Assembly (NCBI GenBank): GCA_016721015.1
Contig: JADKJL010000003.1
Location: 124,001 to 188,000 of the forward strand
Direction: 5' to 3'
DNA from: Lysobacterales bacterium
GTDB taxonomy: Bacteria; Pseudomonadota; Gammaproteobacteria; Xanthomonadales; Rhodanobacteraceae
Length of the DNA: 64,000 nt
Part shown: piece after piece, positions 24,543 through 32,277 of the stretch
Position numbering within the stretch: position 1 is the first letter of the stretch
How the letters are laid out: each line of letters starts with the position of its first letter
Position numbers and translations under genes: made by a program
The notes under the pieces: model-generated
The model's database searches: none
Told to the model about the DNA's origin: nothing
The model's input: the letters and a program-made list of their open reading frames with translations, nothing else

Positions 24543-25601
24543 TCACAATCCCTCAAAACCATCGGAGAATAGCGGCAACTCGGTCGGCGTGGGCATGAAC
24601 GGCAGCAGCCAACTCATTTGCGGGCGATCGATTGCGAAGTTGCCAGTCGGTTCAAGTGTGTACATGTACTCTCCCCACCACGGCCCCGCGGCCCACCACG
24701 TCCAGCCCAGCCAGACGTCGTCGTTCGTCTGCATGTGATCAAGGGCACTCATGATTGCGCTTTGGCAATCCGCGTTGGCTGCACCGGCGAACTCACCAAG
24801 AAAACCCTTGAAGCCATGGCTGCGCAGCCAGGTGGTCACGCCTTGCAACTGACTGGCTCCAGTGCCTGCCGCGGAGGCGCAGGCAGAAGACGTTCCGGAG
24901 TAGTCGCTGTCAAAATACTGGTGCAGTTCGAAGGCGAAATGATCGGCGCTGTCGGTGATGGCCAACATGGCTGTCGCATTTGGAGTTCCATACCAGTTCT
25001 GCGACCAGCTGTGCGCACCCGTCCAGGCATTGCCTGGAACGAGGATGAGTTGTTGTGCACCGTTCGCGCGGATCGCCGCAATCGCGGCATTCGCGGCGCT
25101 CGCCCATTGCTCGGTGGGCATGGAATTGGGTTCGTTCATGAGCCCGAAGATCACCGACGCATTGCCCAGATAGTGGATCGACAAGCGGGACCAGAAATCC
25201 GCGAATGCGGCATTCGGAAGCGCGACCGTGCCGATGACATTGCCGCCGTAACGAGCATAGTTGTGCGGATCGAGAATAACCCTGACACCCATGGAGGCCG
25301 CATGGACAACCACGCCATCAAGTGACGCCAGATAGAGCGCGTCCAGCGATCCATTGGGGGCGGGCTGCATACGCTCCCAAAGGAAGGGAACACGCACGAC
25401 GTTCATGCCCCGATTGCGGAAATAGTCAAGTTCGGCGTTGCTCGGCCAGGCGTAGTCGACGTTGATCGTGCCAGGCACTGCACTGCCGAATTCCGCCCCG
25501 GCAAGATTGACTCCGCCCAGTTGGGTATTGGCGCTGGCAGCGGCGGTGATCGTGATCCCGAGCAATAGCGCCCAGCGTTGGTGTGCGTTCCCCTGCCTCA
25601 T
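24543..25601 (-). CDS. Secreted glycoside hydrolase family 5 (endoglucanase-like)
   Basis: 352 residues from the ATG at 25601; in-frame ATGs at 25616 and 25661 are alternatives. A signal peptide (RWALLLGITITAAASA) is followed by a TIM-barrel with GH5 marks: VVRVPFLWERM, ILDPHNYARY, the acid/base glutamate in FGLMNEPNS and the nucleophile glutamate in GFLGEFAG. It probably cleaves beta-1,4-glucan or a related polymer. The C-terminus ends with LPLFSDGFEGL, a motif shared with two other exported proteins in this window. The gene points toward the ffs array. Confidence 0.88.
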   Translation of the reverse strand: MRQGNAHQRWALLLGITITAAASANTQLGGVNLAGAEFGSAVPGTINVDYAWPSNAELDYFRNRGMNVVRVPFLWERMQPAPNGSLDALYLASLDGVVVHAASMGVRVILDPHNYARYGGNVIGTVALPNAAFADFWSRLSIHYLGNASVIFGLMNEPNSMPTEQWASAANAAIAAIRANGAQQLILVPGNAWTGAHSWSQNWYGTPNATAMLAITDSADHFAFELHQYFDSDYSGTSSACASAAGTGASQLQGVTTWLRSHGFKGFLGEFAGAANADCQSAIMSALDHMQTNDDVWLGWTWWAAGPWWGEYMYTLEPTGNFAIDRPQMSWLLPFMPTPTELPLFSDGFEGL

Positions 25602-25753
25602 ACTGTAGACATCCATTGAGTGGTGTGGGCAATGATCGGATATTCTGGAGTTGTCACGCACGAATGACCGTGACTGCCATTGCGATTTTCGATCACGGCG
25701 AAATCACGGATGTTTTCTGACGGCGGTTTCCGGCAATCAACAAGGCGTTGCAG

Positions 25754-26296
25754 ATGACGCTCTATCGAGATGTGCTTGGCAAAGAGTTCGACAAACTCGA
25801 TGCTCCGGTACAACGCTTGCATTCGCTTCAGGGTGGGCATCGATTGACCGGCACGTGCACGATCATCGGCGCTGAACGCCGGATCGGACGCTGCCTCTCT
25901 GCCCTGCTCGGACTACCCTTGCCTGCGCAAGCTGGGCCATTCACATTCGAAATCGACGCGAATGACGGTCACGAGACCTGGATCCGGCACTTCCCGCGAC
26001 GAAGCATGCGGTCGCGGCTGTACCAGCTCGCCATTAGCCGCCTCGGCGAACAGATCGGACCTGCCCGACTGACGTTCCGGCTCGAAAACCGCGACGGCGA
26101 ACTACATCTCCACCTGCAGCACATCCGCGTCTTTGGAGTCCCCTGGCCGACACGCTGGCTGCCGCGGATCTGGGCGGTCGAACGTGGCGAGGACACGCGA
26201 TTTCATTTCGACGTGGGTGCCGACCTTGGCAGATTCGGTCTGCTCGTGGCCTATGCGGGGCATCTCGAATTGCCTACCCCGGAAGCAAACGCATGA
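25754..26296 (+). CDS. DUF4166 domain protein
   Basis: 180 residues from the ATG at 25754 (MTLYRDVLGKEFDKL), with an AAGGCG stretch upstream. The pattern LHSLQGGHRLTGTCTI, then FTFEIDANDGHETWIRHF and FHFDVGADLGRFGLLVAYAGHL, fits DUF4166, a family of unknown function often fused to or next to saccharopine-dehydrogenase-like or DCC proteins. Here it overlaps a DCC-family gene by 4 bases. Confidence 0.8.
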   Translation: MTLYRDVLGKEFDKLDAPVQRLHSLQGGHRLTGTCTIIGAERRIGRCLSALLGLPLPAQAGPFTFEIDANDGHETWIRHFPRRSMRSRLYQLAISRLGEQIGPARLTFRLENRDGELHLHLQHIRVFGVPWPTRWLPRIWAVERGEDTRFHFDVGADLGRFGLLVAYAGHLELPTPEANA

Positions 26297-26682
26297 TTGT
26301 CGTCTTCGATGCGCATTGCCTGCTCTGCAGCGGCTCGGTGCAATTTCTCCTGCGTCACGATCGATCTCGCCAATTGCGCTTCGCGACTGCACAGTCGGAC
26401 GCCGGCAAGCAGCTCATGTCGCTTGCGCACATCGATGCGCTCGCTCCGGAATCGTTTCTCCTTGTCGATGGCGAGCGCATCTGGACTGAGACCGCAGCCG
26501 TGCTTCACGTCGCGCATGCGCTGGGCTGGCCGTGGCGACTGGCCTGGGTCGCATGGCTGATTCCCTACCCTTTGCGCGATGCGATCTACCGTTGGGTCGC
26601 ACGCAACCGCTACCGCTGGTTTGGCCGACGTGAGGTCTGCTTCTTGCCCGACCCCGAGGACGCCGAACGCTTTATCCGCTAG
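26293..26682 (+). CDS. DCC (DUF393) family thiol-disulfide oxidoreductase-like protein
   Basis: 129 residues beginning MIVVFDAHCLLCSGSVQFLL; the family name comes from the D-x-x-C-x-x-C pattern, here DAHCLLC. The C-terminal CFLPDPEDAERFI is also typical. The fold is thioredoxin-like, but substrates are unknown. It is translationally coupled to the DUF4166 gene (ATGA overlap). Confidence 0.87.
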   Translation: MIVVFDAHCLLCSGSVQFLLRHDRSRQLRFATAQSDAGKQLMSLAHIDALAPESFLLVDGERIWTETAAVLHVAHALGWPWRLAWVAWLIPYPLRDAIYRWVARNRYRWFGRREVCFLPDPEDAERFIR

Positions 26683-26721
26683 CATCGTGAACCAGCAGAC
26701 AACACCCATAGCCCCGACGCC

Positions 26722-27240
26722 ATGATCACGCCCGCGTTCAACTTGCAGCAATGGATAGACGAGCATCGCCATCTGCTCAGGCCTCCGGTGGGCAACAAGT
26801 GCATCGTCGATGGCGACTTCATCATCATGATCGTTGGCGGGCCGAATTCGCGCACCGATTACCACTGGGATGAAGGCCCGGAGTTTTTCCATCAACTCGA
26901 AGGCGAGATGGTGCTGAAGATCCAGGAGGATGGCGGCGTTCGCGACATCCCGATCCGCGCCGGCGAGATGTTCTACCTGCCGCCACGCACTCCACATTCG
27001 CCTCAGCGTGCAGCGAACTCGATCGGCCTGGTCATCGAGCGCAAGCGACTTGCGCATGAGAAGGACGGCCTGCTCTGGTTTTGCGAACAATGCAACCACA
27101 AGCTCTTCGAGAAATTTTTCACGCTCGAGAACGTCGAAGTCGACTTTCTGGCAGTGTTCGATCGATTCTATCGATCACTCGATGCGCGCACGTGCAAATC
27201 CTGCGGTCATCAGAATCCGGCACCGCCGCAATACTCCTGA
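26722..27240 (+). CDS. nbaC: 3-hydroxyanthranilate 3,4-dioxygenase
   Basis: 172 residues of the cupin dioxygenase family. The iron ligands are H48 and E54 (YHWDEGPEFFHQLEG) and H92 (TPHSPQR). The C-terminal rubredoxin-like iron site of the bacterial enzymes is complete: C121, C124, C158, C161. It opens 3-hydroxyanthranilate to 2-amino-3-carboxymuconate 6-semialdehyde (ACMS), the substrate of the decarboxylase encoded next. First gene of the kynurenine block. Confidence 0.94.
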   Translation: MITPAFNLQQWIDEHRHLLRPPVGNKCIVDGDFIIMIVGGPNSRTDYHWDEGPEFFHQLEGEMVLKIQEDGGVRDIPIRAGEMFYLPPRTPHSPQRAANSIGLVIERKRLAHEKDGLLWFCEQCNHKLFEKFFTLENVEVDFLAVFDRFYRSLDARTCKSCGHQNPAPPQYS

Positions 27241-27280
27241 TTGAGCATCGGGTTGCGCCAAAGTCTTCCCGGTATCCCGT

Positions 27281-27437
27281 GAGAGGCTGCCAGCCCCGAT
27301 GCCCTCTTCATGGATTTTCATGGATTTTCGATAGGGCATCGCGGCTGAAGCCGCTTCCTACGACGCCTGCGCGCAATCGAGGTCCGCGCCCCAGCTTCGC
27401 CGTCTTTTCGCAGGAGAGGCTTCAGGCCCGATGCGTC
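27281..27437. repeat. Cluster of three REP-type elements
   Basis: One element in minus orientation (gcatcgcggctgaagccgct followed by tcctacgac, 27336-27364) and two diverged ones in plus orientation (27281-27302, gagaggctgccagccccgat; 27409-27437, with gcaggagaggcttcaggccc). The minus and the last plus copy face each other, a BIME-like pair. Two direct copies of catggatttt lie at 27309-27328. The stretch has no gene and lies inside the kynurenine block, between the dioxygenase and the decarboxylase. Confidence 0.7.
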
Positions 27438-27528
27438 TATGGGAAATCGCACTGATCCATCACTCCTCGTCAGAGGCTCTTCTCCAGTCCTGCCCCCGTC
27501 CCTTGGCGGGCGCGCTAAACTCCGCGTC

Positions 27529-28551
27529 ATGCTCAAGATCGATACCCACGCCCATATCCTCCCGGAAAGCTGGCCAAATCTCGCAGAGAAGTATCGCGAT
27601 GACCGTTTCCCGGTCATGGTGAATGCTGACGGACGCCATCGCATCTACAAGGATGGCAAGTTCTTCCGAGAGATCTGGGCGAATGCCTATGATCCGGAAG
27701 TCCGCATCGCCGACTACTCCAAGTTTGCCGTGGATGTGCAGGTCGTCTCGACGGTACCGGTCATGTTTTCGTACTGGGCGAAGCCCAGCCAGGCGCTGGA
27801 ACTGCATCGTTTTCTCAACGACCACACGGCCGGGATCTGCCGCCGCTACCCGCGCAACTATGCCGGCATCGGCACAGTGCCGCTGCAGTCGCCGACACTG
27901 GCGATCCAGGAACTCGAACGCTGCGTCGACCAGCTCGGCATCACGGCCGTGCAGGTTGGCTCGCACATCGAGGACTGGAACCTGGATGCACCGGAGCTGT
28001 TCCCTTTTTTCGAAGCCGCTGCCGATCTCGATGTCGCCATCCTCGTCCATCCCTGGGACATGATGGGCAAGGAAAGCATGCCCAAATACTGGCTGCCCTG
28101 GCTGGTCGGCATGCCTGCCGAGCAAGCGCGTGCGGCCTGCTGCCTGATCTTCGGCGGTGTGCTCGAACGCCTGCCGAAACTGCGCGTGTGCTTTGCCCAC
28201 GGCGGTGGTTCGTTCCCCTATTCAATCGGTCGCATCGAGCATGGCTTCCGCATGCGCCCCGATCTGGTCGCCACCGACAACGCACGCAATCCGCGCGACT
28301 ATTTCGGGCGCATTTATTTTGATTCGTGCGTGCACGATGACGCCGCGCTGCGCTACCTTCTCGATGTCGCAGGTGTGGATACAGTCATGCTCGGCACCGA
28401 TTATCCTTTCCCGCTTGGCGAACAGGAACCGGGCAGCGGCATCACCGCCCTCGGTCTTTCCCGCGCAGAACAGGCGCGTCTGTTCCATGGCACCGCACTC
28501 GAATGGCTCAACCTCCCCTACTCGCAATTCGCCCAAGACGACACGGAGTAA
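27529..28551 (+). CDS. nbaD: 2-amino-3-carboxymuconate-6-semialdehyde decarboxylase (ACMSD)
   Basis: 340 residues from the ATG at 27529 (MLKIDTHAHILPESW); the upstream open frame is repeat-derived. The amidohydrolase metal ligands are H7 and H9, a histidine in LVHPWDMMG, and an aspartate in LGTDYPFPLG. It removes CO2 from ACMS and so diverts the pathway from quinolinate to 2-aminomuconate semialdehyde and glutarate. It follows the dioxygenase after a REP-filled gap. Confidence 0.94.
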   Translation: MLKIDTHAHILPESWPNLAEKYRDDRFPVMVNADGRHRIYKDGKFFREIWANAYDPEVRIADYSKFAVDVQVVSTVPVMFSYWAKPSQALELHRFLNDHTAGICRRYPRNYAGIGTVPLQSPTLAIQELERCVDQLGITAVQVGSHIEDWNLDAPELFPFFEAAADLDVAILVHPWDMMGKESMPKYWLPWLVGMPAEQARAACCLIFGGVLERLPKLRVCFAHGGGSFPYSIGRIEHGFRMRPDLVATDNARNPRDYFGRIYFDSCVHDDAALRYLLDVAGVDTVMLGTDYPFPLGEQEPGSGITALGLSRAEQARLFHGTALEWLNLPYSQFAQDDTE

Positions 28552-28554
28552 CCG

Positions 28555-29064
28555 ATGAAACTGCTTCCCCTGATCCTGCTTGTCGCGGTCGGTAGCGCGC
28601 ATGCGCAAGACCGTACCAACTACAACCTCAATGACGGCAAGGTCGCCTTCAGCGTTCCAGCGGGCTGGAGCGCCATCATGGAGAAATCCGACGGCAATCC
28701 GCAGGCGATCACCTTCCAGATTTCCGATCCGGCAACCGCCGGAACCGACGACATGGCCAGCGTCACCGTGAAGACGCGCCAGCTGAAATCGGTGGCCGAC
28801 TTCGCTGATGCCACCCAGAACGAGATGTCGCTGTCGAAGGCGCAGACCGGTTACGAGGCTGCGCTGGATGGCAGCAATACCGGCATCCATCACTACCATG
28901 TGATGCGCGGCAAGACCCGCTACGACATCCGTGACCGCTTCACCCTGATGGGTACGATCGCCGTGCAGGTGCGTTGCCAGCATCCAGAGCTCAATGCCAC
29001 TGGCAAGGCCTGGACTTCGAGCTTTGACAGCGGTTGCGACAGCGTCGCCACTTCCCTCAAATGA
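28555..29064 (+). CDS. Small exported protein of unknown function in the kynurenine block
   Basis: 169 residues with a clear signal peptide (MKLLPLILLVAVGSAHA, cleavage before QDR). The mature part has VAFSVPAGWSAIMEKSDG and VTVKTRQLKSVADFADATQNE, similar in style to PsbP-like or DcrB-like single-domain periplasmic proteins, but no family can be named with assurance. Two cysteines near the C-terminus (RCQHPE, SGCDS) could form a disulfide. It starts 3 bases after the decarboxylase stop and overlaps the kynureninase start (ATGA), so it is firmly part of the operon. Confidence 0.75.
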   Translation: MKLLPLILLVAVGSAHAQDRTNYNLNDGKVAFSVPAGWSAIMEKSDGNPQAITFQISDPATAGTDDMASVTVKTRQLKSVADFADATQNEMSLSKAQTGYEAALDGSNTGIHHYHVMRGKTRYDIRDRFTLMGTIAVQVRCQHPELNATGKAWTSSFDSGCDSVATSLK

Positions 29065-30350
29065 TTGAACTGAACCACCTTGATGCGGGCGCGGAATGGG
29101 CCCTCACTGCCGATGCGGCCGATCCGCTCGGATCGTTCCGCAACGAATTCCACATTCCGCAGCAGGAAGGCCGCGACATTGCCTATTTCTGCGGCAATTC
29201 GCTGGGCCTGCAACCGCGTGCGGTACGCCAGGCCGTCATCGATGAACTCGACTACTGGGCAGAGCTGGCCGTTGAAGGCCACTTCCGCGGGCGTCTGCCG
29301 TGGATGGACTATCACGAATTCGTCCGTGATGACCTGGCCAGCATCGTCGGCGCCAAGCCGATCGAAGTGGTCGCGATGAATTCACTCAGCGTCAATCTGC
29401 ATCTGCTCATGGTCAGTTTCTACCAGCCAACGGCGGAACGCCCGGCCATCCTGATCGAGAAGAGCGCGTTTCCGTCGGATCGCTACGCGGTTGAAGCGCA
29501 GGTGCGTTTCCATGGCTACGACCCGGCCGACGCCTTGATCGAGCTTGAACCGGATCAGGCAGACGGCACGCTGTCAGATGCGGCGATTCTCGACGCGATC
29601 GGGCAACACGGTTCGCGTGTCGCCCTCGTTCTTTTACCCGGCGTGCAATACCTGACCGGCCAGGCGCTCGATCTTCCAGCCATCACCCAGGCCGCGCATG
29701 CCAGGGGTTGCATGGTCGGTTTCGATCTCGCCCACGCGGTCGGCAACATCGACCTGAACCTGCATGACGCGGGATGTGATTTCGCCGTGTGGTGCAGTTA
29801 CAAGTATCTGAATTCAGGCCCTGGCGCGGTCGGCGGCGCCTTCGTCCATGAGCGACATGCGCACACCACGCGACCCCGCTTCGCCGGCTGGTGGGGGCAC
29901 GAGAAGGCGACACGCTTTGCGATGGGCCCCGAATTCAAGCCGACGCCGGGCGCGGACGGTTGGCAATTGTCCAATCCACCCATTCTTGCGCTTGCGCCGC
30001 TGCGCATCTCGCTGGAGGTGTTCAAGCGCGCGGGCTTTGCCGCGTTGCGCGACAAGTCACGCGCCTTGACCGGCTATCTCGAATGGCTGATCGGACAACG
30101 GTTGGCCGATGTGCTGGACGTGGTCACGCCGAAGGAGCCGTCCCGTCGTGGCTGCCAGTTGTCGCTGCGGGTCAAGGGTCCGCGCGATTCGGGCCGCTCG
30201 TTGTTCGAACATCTGCAAGGTGACGGCATCGTTGTCGATTGGCGCGAACCCGACGTCATTCGCGCCGCGCCGACGCCGCTGTACAGCCGTTTCGTCGATT
30301 GCCGCCGTCTGGTCGAATCGGTCGCCCAATGGCATTCCTCGCGAAAATGA
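29061..30350 (+). CDS. kynU: Kynureninase
   Basis: 429 residues from the ATG at 29061. The PLP-binding lysine is in WCSYKYLNSGPGAVGG, and the family segments YFCGNSLGLQPR, VVAMNSLSVNLHLLM and FAGWWGHEKATRF are all present. It cleaves kynurenine or 3-hydroxykynurenine to (hydroxy)anthranilate and alanine. Start and stop both overlap the neighbouring genes by 4 bases. Confidence 0.96.
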   Translation: MIELNHLDAGAEWALTADAADPLGSFRNEFHIPQQEGRDIAYFCGNSLGLQPRAVRQAVIDELDYWAELAVEGHFRGRLPWMDYHEFVRDDLASIVGAKPIEVVAMNSLSVNLHLLMVSFYQPTAERPAILIEKSAFPSDRYAVEAQVRFHGYDPADALIELEPDQADGTLSDAAILDAIGQHGSRVALVLLPGVQYLTGQALDLPAITQAAHARGCMVGFDLAHAVGNIDLNLHDAGCDFAVWCSYKYLNSGPGAVGGAFVHERHAHTTRPRFAGWWGHEKATRFAMGPEFKPTPGADGWQLSNPPILALAPLRISLEVFKRAGFAALRDKSRALTGYLEWLIGQRLADVLDVVTPKEPSRRGCQLSLRVKGPRDSGRSLFEHLQGDGIVVDWREPDVIRAAPTPLYSRFVDCRRLVESVAQWHSSRK

Positions 30351-31756
30351 AATCCCCCGCCATCACAATTGTCGGGGCCGGACTGGTCGGTGCCCTGCTC
30401 GCCAGCCTGCTCGCCCAGCGCGGCTTCAGCGTGACCGTATTCGAGCGCAGAGCGGATCCGCGCAAGGCCGGCTTTCTCGGTGGCCGCTCGATCAACCTGG
30501 CCCTTGCCGAACGTGGCTGGCACGGCTTGCGCCTGGCCGGATTGCAGGAGCGCATGCAGCCCATCGCGGTGATGATGCGCGGACGCATGATCCACGATCT
30601 GGATGGGCAAACGAATCTGCAGCGTTATGGTCGCGATGATTCGGAAGTGATCTGGTCGGTCAATCGCGGCAGCCTCAATATCACCCTGCTCGATGCGGCC
30701 GAGGCGGCCGGCGCGCGAGTCCATTTTGACCAGAGCCTCGATGCAGTCGACTGGAACACCTCGACCCTGCATCTGCGCGCTGACGATGGCAGCAGACGCG
30801 AACATCGAGCCGATCGGATTCTCGGCTGCGACGGCGCGGGTTCCGCCTTGCGTGCGGCAATGGCCAACGTGACGGATCTCGGCGAGCGGTTCGCGCCACT
30901 CGGGCATGGCTACAAGGAACTCGAGATTCCGGCGCTTGCGGATATTCCGACGGAGAATCTGAGCGCATCGCTGCGTCTGGCTCAGGCTCGCGGCGAGCGC
31001 TTCGCCATGGAACCCAACGCCCTGCATATCTGGCCGCGCGGCAATTACATGTGCATCGCCCTGCCTAATGCCGAAGGCAGTTTCACCGTCACCTTGTTTC
31101 TCGCCAACGAGGGAAGCCCGAGTCTCGCCAGCGTCGCCAGTGCGACCGAGGTGCAGGCATTCTTCGAGCGTGATTTCGCCGACGTGGTGCCGTTGATACC
31201 GGATCTGCGCAAGGATTATCTCGGCAATCCGACCGGCCTGCTCGGCACGCTCTATCTCGACCGTTGGCACATCAATGGACAGGCGCTGTTGCTGGGAGAT
31301 GCCTCGCACGCCATCGTTCCGTTTCACGGCCAGGGCATGAACTCGGGGTTCGAGGATGCCGTCGAACTCGCCGAATTGCTTGAGGCGTCACCCAACGACA
31401 GTGCTGCGGTATTCGCCGAGTTTGAGCGTCGACGCAAACCCAACGCCGACGCCATCGCCGAGATGGCGCTCGACAACTACATCGAGATGCGCGATCGCGT
31501 CGACGACGCCGACTATTTGTTGATGCGCGAGCTCGATCGCAAGCTTGCCGAACGCCATCCCGTGCGCTGGATGCCGCGCTATGCCATGGTCACCTTCACC
31601 CGCATTCCCTATTCCGTCGCGTTGCAGCGCGGCAAGATCCAGGCCGGTCTGCTGCGCAAACTGGTCGCCGGAAAGTCCTCGATTGCCGGAATCGACCTCG
31701 CCGGCGCCGACGCGGAGGTGGTCGCTCAACTGGATGTGCTGCCTGCTCCGATGTAA
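30347..31756 (+). CDS. kmo: Kynurenine 3-monooxygenase
   Basis: 469 residues from the ATG that overlaps the kynU stop. The FAD motif is VGAGLVGALLASLLAQRG, the second is LGCDGAGSALR, and GDASHAIVPFHGQGMNSGFED is the third flavin motif of this family. KMO-specific is GGRSINLALAERG. It hydroxylates kynurenine to 3-hydroxykynurenine with NADPH and O2. With kynU and nbaC it makes a path to ACMS; tryptophan dioxygenase and formamidase are not in the window. Confidence 0.95.
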   Translation: MKSPAITIVGAGLVGALLASLLAQRGFSVTVFERRADPRKAGFLGGRSINLALAERGWHGLRLAGLQERMQPIAVMMRGRMIHDLDGQTNLQRYGRDDSEVIWSVNRGSLNITLLDAAEAAGARVHFDQSLDAVDWNTSTLHLRADDGSRREHRADRILGCDGAGSALRAAMANVTDLGERFAPLGHGYKELEIPALADIPTENLSASLRLAQARGERFAMEPNALHIWPRGNYMCIALPNAEGSFTVTLFLANEGSPSLASVASATEVQAFFERDFADVVPLIPDLRKDYLGNPTGLLGTLYLDRWHINGQALLLGDASHAIVPFHGQGMNSGFEDAVELAELLEASPNDSAAVFAEFERRRKPNADAIAEMALDNYIEMRDRVDDADYLLMRELDRKLAERHPVRWMPRYAMVTFTRIPYSVALQRGKIQAGLLRKLVAGKSSIAGIDLAGADAEVVAQLDVLPAPM

Positions 31757-31765
31757 TGCGCAATC

Positions 31766-32236
31766 ATGCAATCCGCAGCACAACTCCTCACCGCCTATCT
31801 CGACACCCGCTACGACGTGCGCTTGCCCGGCGGCCGGCGTGCCTGCCTGCGCATCGGCGAATCCGTTCCCGAGCCCGTACGCGAATGGGTGGGACGTGAT
31901 TGGCCGTTGCTGTGCATCAGTGCTTGCAATCCCCACTCACAGCGATTGTCACCCACCGCGAACCGGATACGCACACGTCAATTGCTCCGCGTGATCCAGG
32001 CTGACGGCCATCGCACGCTGCACGGAGTGGGTCATGTTCCGGGGCAGGTCTGGCGAGAAGCTTCGATATTCGTCGCGGCAGTGAGCACGCACCAGGCAGA
32101 TGAACTTGCTCGCGAATTCGAACAGAAGGCCATCGTCATGGCCGACGAAGGTAAGTGTGTCCGCCTGCGCCTGCTTGCCGAGCCGCTATGGCAGGCGATG
32201 GCTGAAAAGACGTTTGCCGATTGGGCGGGTCAATGA
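31766..32236 (+). CDS. DUF3293 domain protein
   Basis: 156 residues with the DUF3293 pattern: an LLCISACNPHSQRLS segment, then N.IR..QLLRVIQADG, and the terminal EASIFVAAVS. Function unknown. It lies 9 bases after kmo and is probably the last gene of that operon. A near-perfect hairpin overlaps its stop codon. Confidence 0.8.
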   Translation: MQSAAQLLTAYLDTRYDVRLPGGRRACLRIGESVPEPVREWVGRDWPLLCISACNPHSQRLSPTANRIRTRQLLRVIQADGHRTLHGVGHVPGQVWREASIFVAAVSTHQADELAREFEQKAIVMADEGKCVRLRLLAEPLWQAMAEKTFADWAGQ

Positions 32237-32259
32237 CCTGCCGGAAAGTCCGACAGGTC
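32235..32259. terminator. Hairpin between convergent genes
   Basis: GACCTGCCGG-aaagt-CCGACAGGTC pairs at 9 of 10 positions. It begins in the TGA of the DUF3293 gene and ends 19 bases before the stop of the opposing gene, so it could end transcripts from both sides. No long T-run is present on either strand. Confidence 0.5.
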
Positions 32260-32277
32260 GCCCATCGATCGGAATCG

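Noticed and set aside
23242..24738. Several open frames of 60-200 codons on both strands across the ffs array
   Set aside because: They repeat with the 277-base period, run through RNA stems, and exist in several frames at once because 277 is not a multiple of 3. They are by-products of the repeat.
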